Shown here: positions 58,974 to 64,000 of the stretch, piece after piece
How the letters are laid out: each line of letters opens with the position of its first letter
How positions within the stretch are numbered: position 1 is the first letter of the stretch
Origin: JAEUIX01 sp046156035
GTDB taxonomy: Bacteria > Planctomycetota > Phycisphaerae > Phycisphaerales > UBA1924
Assembly: GCA_046156035.1 (NCBI GenBank)
Contig: JBJXEW010000011.1
Location: 1 to 64,000, forward strand
Direction of reading: 5' to 3'
Length of the DNA stretch: 64,000 nucleotides
Program-made: the position numbers and the translations under genes
The notes under the pieces: model-generated
Database searches by the model: none
Told to the model about the DNA's origin: nothing
The model's input: the letters and a program-made list of their open reading frames with translations, nothing else

Positions 58974-60703
58974 CAGGCCTTGGTGTGCATGGTCGGGGGC
59001 TTGGAGATCAGGAACGGCCCGAGTTGCAGGTGGTTCAGGCCCGATCGGTCCATCACATCAATCGCATCGCCGGGCATGCTCGCGATCGGCTCCCCGTGCA
59101 GGTTGAAACTCGTGTTCAAAATCGCCCCGCGCCCCGTCTTCTCACGGAACTTCTTGATCAGCCGGTGATACGACGGGTTCCACTCCGCCGTCACGATCTG
59201 TGGCCGCACCGTCCCGTCCTCCGGGTGCGTGCCCGCGGCGATCTGGTCCGCGTTCTTCGACGGGAACGTCAGAATCATGTACGGCGCACGGATCCGCTTG
59301 GGGTTCACGAGATACTCATCCTGCGCCTCGTCCAGCACCGACGCCGCGAAGGGCATCCAGAAATCCCGGCTCTTGATCGCCCGGTTGATCAGCCGCACCA
59401 CGTCCCGCCGCGACGGGTCGGCCATGATCGAGCGGTTGCCCAGGGCCCGCGCGCCAAACTCCTCACGCCCGTTCACGCGGGCCACCACCTCGCCGGAGGC
59501 CAGGAGCGTGGCCACAGCATCCTCGATATCCGCCGGCTCGCTCACGGCGTAGCCCTTGGCCCGTGCCGCGTCGGCCGCGACGCGGTAACTCTCGGTGGGC
59601 GGCTCCAGCCCCAGGTAAAACGCGCCCATGGGCTTGATGGTGTTCGCCTTGCCGATGCTCTCCAGGTAAGACCAGCAAGAGCCGATCGTGTTCGTCTCGT
59701 CGCCGCACGACGGGAACACATACACGTCCGTCACTTCCGGGATCGCGCACAGCACCTGGTTCACCTTCACGTTCATGAACACGCCGCCGGCCAGCCGCAG
59801 GTGCGAGCGCCCCGTCGCCTTCACCCAGTGCCGCACCCAGCGGGCCACGATCTGCTCGGTGAACATCTGCAGGCCCGCCATCACGTAGTCAAAGCGCACC
59901 ATCTCCAGGCGCTCTTTCCAGTAGTCGTACGCGTAGTTGGCATCCGGCAGCCCGTTGGTCCGGCTCCAGCCACCGTCGTGCTCGTGATACGCGCTGGCAA
60001 AGATGTCGCGCACCGCCTCCACACGCTTGCCGCCCGCGTACGGCGCCATGCCCATCATTTTGTATTCGTGCTCGTTGGGCACCATCCCCATCAGCGACGT
60101 GATGATGTTCCACAGAATCCCGATCGAGTGCTCTTCCGCCACGCTCCCGATGCGCTTGAGCCGCCCCGCTTCGGGAACCGCCACCGTGGCGCACAACCCA
60201 TCCCCCGCCCCGTCCAGCGTCAGCACCAAAGCGCCCTCATCCACGCCGGGACCGTAATACGCCGCCGCGGCGTGGCATCCGTGGTGCTCCATGAAGCCGA
60301 TGCGCTTACCGCTCACGCCCCGGCTCACCAGCCCCGCGATGCGCTGCGGCCAGCGGTTCTTGTGCGCCCACGCCCGCAGGGGCGTGCGCCGCAGCAGCGC
60401 CCGCAGCCGCGCCTTCGCCGTCGTGTTGTTCTTGTACGCCAGCGTCTGGGCCTGCCTGTGCCCGGCCTCCGCCCCGCCCCGCCCCGGCGGCAGGTAATAC
60501 TCACGCCCGGAGAAGATGTACCGGTCCACGTCCGTCCACTTCGCCCCCAGCCGGTCCAGCATCCGCTGGATGCTCTGCTCGGGAAACCCGTGGAAGTTCT
60601 TCACCCGCGAGGGCCGCTCTTCCTGCATGCCCATGAGCAACTCGCCGTCCCGCACGATCGCCGCGGCCGAGTTGTGCCCGTCGTGTATGCCGCACAGAAG
60701 CAT
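58973..60703 (-). CDS. Carbamoyltransferase, NodU/CmcH family
   Basis: A 576-residue O-carbamoyltransferase of the NodU/TobZ type, which moves a carbamoyl group from carbamoyl phosphate via carbamoyl-AMP to a hydroxyl of a sugar or natural product. The Kae1-like N-domain shows LCGIHDGHNSAAAIVRDG, MEHHGCHAAAAYY and VLTLDGAGDGLCA. The C-domain shows EFGARALGNRSIMADP, GRGAILNTSFNLHGEPI and the family ending. A GGAG ribosome-binding site precedes ATG 60703. It lies 56 bases downstream of metK and overlaps the methyltransferase, forming a three-gene operon. Confidence 0.93.
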   Translation of the reverse strand: MLLCGIHDGHNSAAAIVRDGELLMGMQEERPSRVKNFHGFPEQSIQRMLDRLGAKWTDVDRYIFSGREYYLPPGRGGAEAGHRQAQTLAYKNNTTAKARLRALLRRTPLRAWAHKNRWPQRIAGLVSRGVSGKRIGFMEHHGCHAAAAYYGPGVDEGALVLTLDGAGDGLCATVAVPEAGRLKRIGSVAEEHSIGILWNIITSLMGMVPNEHEYKMMGMAPYAGGKRVEAVRDIFASAYHEHDGGWSRTNGLPDANYAYDYWKERLEMVRFDYVMAGLQMFTEQIVARWVRHWVKATGRSHLRLAGGVFMNVKVNQVLCAIPEVTDVYVFPSCGDETNTIGSCWSYLESIGKANTIKPMGAFYLGLEPPTESYRVAADAARAKGYAVSEPADIEDAVATLLASGEVVARVNGREEFGARALGNRSIMADPSRRDVVRLINRAIKSRDFWMPFAASVLDEAQDEYLVNPKRIRAPYMILTFPSKNADQIAAGTHPEDGTVRPQIVTAEWNPSYHRLIKKFREKTGRGAILNTSFNLHGEPIASMPGDAIDVMDRSGLNHLQLGPFLISKPPTMHTKA

Positions 60704-60759
60704 CAACCTGCTCCATCGCCGGCCGCGCACGCGGCATCGCCGCAACGCAAGAACGACGC

Positions 60760-61956
60760 TTACGAGGCCAACTTTCGCAGCGCATCCACCTTGTCGAGTT
60801 TCTCCCACGTGAAGAACTCGATTTTTTCGCCGCGCTGCTCGCGCTTGGCCCGGTCGAAATACTGGCCGGTGTACGCGGCCCGCCCAAAGTGCCCGTGCCG
60901 CGCCGTGGGCGAGTAGATCGGCTTGCGCAGTTGCAGCGTCTCGATGATCTTCTTGGGCGTCAGCGCAAAGCACTCACGGATCGCCTTGGCGATCTTCCCC
61001 TCGTCCGCCTTGTTGGTGCCGAAGGTGTCCACGTACACGCTGGTGGGCTCGGCGACGCCGATCGCGTACGAGAGTTGAATCTCGCACTGGTCCGCCAGGC
61101 CCGCGGCCACCACGTTCTTGGCGATGTACCGCGCCATGTACGCGGCAGACCGGTCCACCTTCGTCGGGTCCTTGCCGCTGAACGCGCCGCCGCCGTGGCG
61201 GCCCATGCCGCCGTAGGTGTCCACGATGATCTTGCGGCCAGTCAAGCCCGTGTCGCCGTGCGGCCCGCCGATCTCGAAGCGGCCGGTGGGGTTCACGTGC
61301 ACAGTGATCCCCGGGTTCCACCACTGCCCCAGCACGGGCTTGATCACGTGCTCGATTGTTTGCTTCTTCAGGTCCCCCTGCCGGTCGTTCCAACTCGGGT
61401 CGTGCTGCGTGCTCAGCACCACCGTGTCGATGCGCTTGGGCTTCAGCCCGTCATACTCAACCGTCACCTGGCTCTTGGCATCCGGCCGCAAGCCCGGCAC
61501 CTTGTTCTCACGCCGCACCGTCGCCTGCTGCTCCACCAGCCGGTGGCTGATCTGGATCGCCAGCGGCATGAACTCGGGGGTTTCGCTGGTGGCGTACCCG
61601 AACATCATGCCCTGGTCGCCCGCCCCCTCGCGGTCTACCCCCATGGCGATGTCGTTGCTCTGCTTGTTCAGTGCCACCATCACGCCGCAGGAGTCGGCAT
61701 CGAAGCGCATGTCGCCGGAGGTGTACCCGATCTCGCGCACCGTCTCGCGCACAAGGTCCGGAATGCTCACGTACGTGTTGGTGGTGATCTCACCGGCCAC
61801 CACGACCAGGCCCGTGCAGCAGAGCGTTTCGCAGGCCACGCGGCTGAACGGGTCATCCGCCAGCATCGCATCCAGCACGGCATCGGAAATCTGATCGGCA
61901 ACCTTGTCCGGGTGGCCCATCGAGACGGATTCTGACGTGAAGAGGCGGGTGGACAT
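60760..61956 (-). CDS. metK: S-adenosylmethionine synthase
   Basis: Makes S-adenosylmethionine from ATP and methionine. The 398-residue length is standard. Motifs: ESVSMGHPDKVADQISDAVLDA, GAGDQGMMFGYA, the GGGAFSGKDPTKVDRS loop, and IGVAEPTSV. A GGAG site lies before ATG 61956, and codons upstream to 62205 lack similarity. It heads an operon with a carbamoyltransferase and a methyltransferase on the minus strand. A 9-bp perfect hairpin sits 30-52 bases upstream of its start. No known SAM riboswitch was recognised. Confidence 0.97.
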   Translation of the reverse strand: MSTRLFTSESVSMGHPDKVADQISDAVLDAMLADDPFSRVACETLCCTGLVVVAGEITTNTYVSIPDLVRETVREIGYTSGDMRFDADSCGVMVALNKQSNDIAMGVDREGAGDQGMMFGYATSETPEFMPLAIQISHRLVEQQATVRRENKVPGLRPDAKSQVTVEYDGLKPKRIDTVVLSTQHDPSWNDRQGDLKKQTIEHVIKPVLGQWWNPGITVHVNPTGRFEIGGPHGDTGLTGRKIIVDTYGGMGRHGGGAFSGKDPTKVDRSAAYMARYIAKNVVAAGLADQCEIQLSYAIGVAEPTSVYVDTFGTNKADEGKIAKAIRECFALTPKKIIETLQLRKPIYSPTARHGHFGRAAYTGQYFDRAKREQRGEKIEFFTWEKLDKVDALRKLAS

Positions 61957-61985
61957 GCGAGACTCCGGAAAGGGGCCGCGGCGGC

Positions 61986-62008
61986 GCGGGCGGCGGCTTG
62001 CCGCCCGC
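61986..62008 (-). promoter_or_regulatory. 9-bp hairpin in the metK leader
   Basis: GCGGGCGGC, 5-base loop, GCCGCCCGC: a perfect stem just upstream of metK in the minus-strand leader. Could be a leader structure or another dispersed palindrome. The surrounding 289 bases also hold the promoter of the divergent repeat-protein gene. Confidence 0.5.
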
Positions 62009-62245
62009 AAAGGTGCGAAGGATAGCGCGACACCGGCAGAGGATCGTTCACCCCCCGCCCGTTGCGTCCGGGCCCCGCGGGCGTGAAGATGGGCCCAGCG
62101 CCATCGGAATTCGGCCTTTGATTGGTGGCAGCCTCCGCAAACCTGATGTAGACTCCGCACGGAAGGCTTCAGGGCTTGGCCCGCCGGGCGAACCCGGCGC
62201 GGCATGGTGGATCACGAAGGAAGAGACGATCGAGGGAGAGCAGAC

Positions 62246-63310
62246 ATGAACCGTTCATTCGCATTGGGCGCAAGCGCGCTCGCGTTGGTCATCGCGGCCG
62301 GCGCGGCACGTGCCGATGTGGTCGTGTCATACGGCCCGGGCACCTCGCCCGTGGTGCGGACTTTCACGCCGCGGGGCGACGAGGTGGGCGGCTTTGAGGC
62401 CTACGACCGCGGCTTCGCGGGCGGTGTGCGCGTGGCCACCGGCGACGTGACTGGCGACGGCACCCCCGACGTGATCACCGTCGCGGGTCCGGGCGGTAAC
62501 GGCCACGTCAAGGTCTTCGACGGCAATACCGGCGCCGAGGTCCGCTCCTTCTTCGCCTTTGACGGCTTCGTTGGCGGCGTGCAGGTGGCCGCGGGCGACG
62601 TCAACGGCGACGGCACGGACGACATCATCACTGGCGCGGGCGGCGGCGGGGCTGCCGGTGGGCACGTCAAGGTCTTCAGCGGCGCGACCGGCGCCGAGAT
62701 CCGCTCCTTCTTCGCCTTCCCCGGCTTCGTGGGCGGGGTGACGGTGGCCGCGGGCGATGTGACCGGCGACGGCAAGGCGGACATCATCACCGGCGCGGGC
62801 CCCGGCGCGCCCGGCGGGCACGTCAAGGTCTTCGACGGCGTCTCGGGCGCGCAGGTCCGCTCCTTCTTCGCCTTCGGCGGCTTTGACGGCGGCGTCAGCG
62901 TGGCCGCGGGCGACCTTGACGGCGACGGGTTGAATGAGTTGGTCGTTGGAGCCGCGTCGCTGGCCTCGCACGTCAAGGTCTTCGACGGCGCCAGCCTCAC
63001 CGAGCGTGCATCGTTCCTCGCCTTTGAGGGGTTCAACGGCGGCCTCTCGCTGGCGGTCGGCGACGTGGACAGCGACGGGCGCAGCGACCTGCTGGCGGGT
63101 GCCCTGAGCGGCGAGGCCCTGGTGAACGTGTTCAGCGCGAGTTTGAGGGCACGCGGCCCGGATGACCCCTTCATCTTCTTGCAGCCGTACAGTTTCTTGG
63201 CCGCGCCCCCGGGTTTCGACGGCGGCGTCTATGTCGCCGCGATCCCCGCGCCGGCCGTCGGCGGCCTCGCGGCAGTGGGCCTGGCCCTCGCCGCGCGTCG
63301 CCGTCGCTGA
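62246..63310 (+). CDS. FG-GAP/VCBS-like repeat surface protein with PEP-CTERM-like sorting tail
   Basis: A 354-residue exported protein. Signal peptide MNRSFALGASALALVIAAGAARA. The body is five or six 50-53-residue blades, each with VAAGDVNGDGTDDIITGAG (DxDGDGxxD calcium loop as in FG-GAP/VCBS propellers) and HVKVFDG...EVRSFFAF. At DNA level the units are highly alike, with CACGTCAAGGTCTTC at 62504, 62663, 62819 and 62969. The C-terminus IPAPAVGGLAAVGLALAARRRR is a PEP-CTERM-like sorting signal: PxP, hydrophobic helix, Arg cluster. Ribosome-binding site GAGGGAGAG. Probably a Ca-binding surface or matrix protein. Confidence 0.85.
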   Translation: MNRSFALGASALALVIAAGAARADVVVSYGPGTSPVVRTFTPRGDEVGGFEAYDRGFAGGVRVATGDVTGDGTPDVITVAGPGGNGHVKVFDGNTGAEVRSFFAFDGFVGGVQVAAGDVNGDGTDDIITGAGGGGAAGGHVKVFSGATGAEIRSFFAFPGFVGGVTVAAGDVTGDGKADIITGAGPGAPGGHVKVFDGVSGAQVRSFFAFGGFDGGVSVAAGDLDGDGLNELVVGAASLASHVKVFDGASLTERASFLAFEGFNGGLSLAVGDVDSDGRSDLLAGALSGEALVNVFSASLRARGPDDPFIFLQPYSFLAAPPGFDGGVYVAAIPAPAVGGLAAVGLALAARRRR

Positions 63311-63352
63311 AGCACGTTTCACCGGCGCACCACCAACACCGTGCAACCGTGC

Positions 63353-63383
63353 CACGATCATCCCCGCCGCGGGGATGATCGTG
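63353..63383 (+). terminator. Strong hairpin after the repeat-protein gene
   Basis: A perfect 14-bp stem (63353-63366 with 63370-63383), CCG loop, followed by TCGCTTT. It lies between the repeat-protein stop and purM. The U tract is weak. Confidence 0.65.
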
Positions 63384-63417
63384 TCGCTTTGCGCACGGCC
63401 CCCGCTACGCTCTGCGC

Positions 63418-64000
63418 ATGCCGCCCTCCGCATCTGCCCGCGCCCCCCTCACGTACGCGGGCGCCGGGGTTGACCTTGAGTCCAAGGACCGCTTCACCGA
63501 CTCGCTCGTCTCGCTGATGAAGCGGACCCACGGGCCGCGCGTCATCCCCAACCCCGGCGGCTTCGCCGGCCTCTTCCGCCTCGACTTCAACAAGGGCCTC
63601 TTCCGCAAAAACTACAAAGACCCCGTCCTCGTCGCCTGCGCCGACGGCGTCGGCACCAAACTCAAACTCGCCATCGAGTACGGCAAGGTCGACACCCTCG
63701 GCATCGACCTCGTCGCCATGAACATCAACGACATGATCGTTCAGGGCGCCGAGCCGCTTTTTTTCCTCGACTACATCGCCACCGGCAAGGTGGATCACGA
63801 GCAACTGAGCGCCATCATGCGCGGCATCGCTGAAGGGTGCCGCATCGCCCAGTGCGCCCTCCTCGGCGGCGAAACCGCCGAGATGGCCGGCCTCTACAAA
63901 CCCGGCGACTTTGACCTCGCCGGCTTCGCCGTCGGCGTCGTCGAACTCGCACGCACGATCAAGGCCACGCGCGTGGAAGTGGGCGATGTGGTGCTGGGGT
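63418..64000 (+). CDS. purM: Phosphoribosylformylglycinamidine cyclo-ligase (AIR synthetase), 3'-truncated by the window
   Basis: The fifth step of purine synthesis, ATP-dependent ring closure of FGAM to AIR. About 194 residues are visible. The start YAGAGVDLESKDRFTDSLVSLMKRTH, GGFAGLFRLD, VACADGVGTKLKLAIEYG, the VAMNINDMIVQGAEPLFFLDYIATG block, and LGGETAEMAGLYKPGDFDLAGFAVG are all classic PurM. The gene runs off the right edge of the window. Start ATG 63418. Confidence 0.95.
   Translation, partial: MPPSASARAPLTYAGAGVDLESKDRFTDSLVSLMKRTHGPRVIPNPGGFAGLFRLDFNKGLFRKNYKDPVLVACADGVGTKLKLAIEYGKVDTLGIDLVAMNINDMIVQGAEPLFFLDYIATGKVDHEQLSAIMRGIAEGCRIAQCALLGGETAEMAGLYKPGDFDLAGFAVGVVELARTIKATRVEVGDVVLG

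Noticed and set aside
61957..62245. SAM riboswitch upstream of metK
   Set aside because: No recognisable SAM-I, SAM-II or SAM-IV/V core, only a simple hairpin.
1..64000. tRNA, rRNA, transposase or integrase genes
   Set aside because: None recognised by eye on either strand. Absence was not confirmed with a search program.

Overview
The window is GC-rich, densely coded bacterial DNA on both strands. Several gene families point to a planctomycete, probably from the Phycisphaerae. They include type II pseudopilins with the N-terminal cleavage/methylation motif, Hanks-type Ser/Thr kinases, a fibro-slime domain protein, an FG-GAP-like repeat protein with a PEP-CTERM-like Arg tail, PAS-rich soluble histidine kinases, and zinc-ribbon membrane proteins without a known family. 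The placement is inferred from gene content. No rRNA or tRNA gene, CRISPR array, transposase or integrase was seen.

Layout. 1-5.2 kb: a Cys/Met-metabolism PLP enzyme, a PD-(D/E)XK nuclease, an orphan MNT nucleotidyltransferase, a hexapeptide acetyltransferase and miaA. 5.4-18.5 kb: topA, mrp, an LTxxQ-like secreted protein, a sugar-nucleotide epimerase, a zinc-ribbon membrane protein, a fibro-slime protein, murA, a HIT protein, a phosphotransferase and an AlkD-like protein. 18.7-30.7 kb: two Ser/Thr kinases (one adjacent to a metallophosphoesterase), two pseudopilins, elbB plus a broken 5' copy of it, a GT2 glycosyltransferase, an MmgE/PrpD protein, hicAB plus an orphan hicB, a PIG-L deacetylase and an HExxH membrane protein. 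30.7-50.1 kb: a P1B ATPase, gpsA, a six-PAS histidine kinase, a P1/S1-type nuclease, an MBL hydrolase, a glycosyltransferase, cell-envelope proteins, an aminotransferase, a 3-hydroxyacyl-CoA dehydrogenase and a LivJ-like binding protein. 50.4-54.0 kb: an isolated three-gene module of a double-HTH protein, an ABC-ATPase/GNAT fusion and a phage-type terminase large subunit, with no capsid, portal or integrase genes. 54.0-64.0 kb: a WG-repeat protein, a nucleoside phosphorylase/NadD fusion, guaD, a metK-carbamoyltransferase-methyltransferase operon (minus strand), the FG-GAP-like protein and the start of purM.

Two things stand out. First, the terminase module looks like a DNA-translocation/cleavage machine without a virus. 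Second, the window is full of small palindromic repeat families, present many times both between genes and in frame inside genes (MBL hydrolase, NadD, metallophosphoesterase, S41 peptidase, ABC/GNAT protein). One family keeps a fixed CTCCG loop while the closing base pair co-varies between copies. One terminator-like palindrome is translated as the linker that fuses two enzymes.

Start codons were chosen by homology and ribosome-binding sites. Several upstream open frames begin inside repeats and were trimmed.
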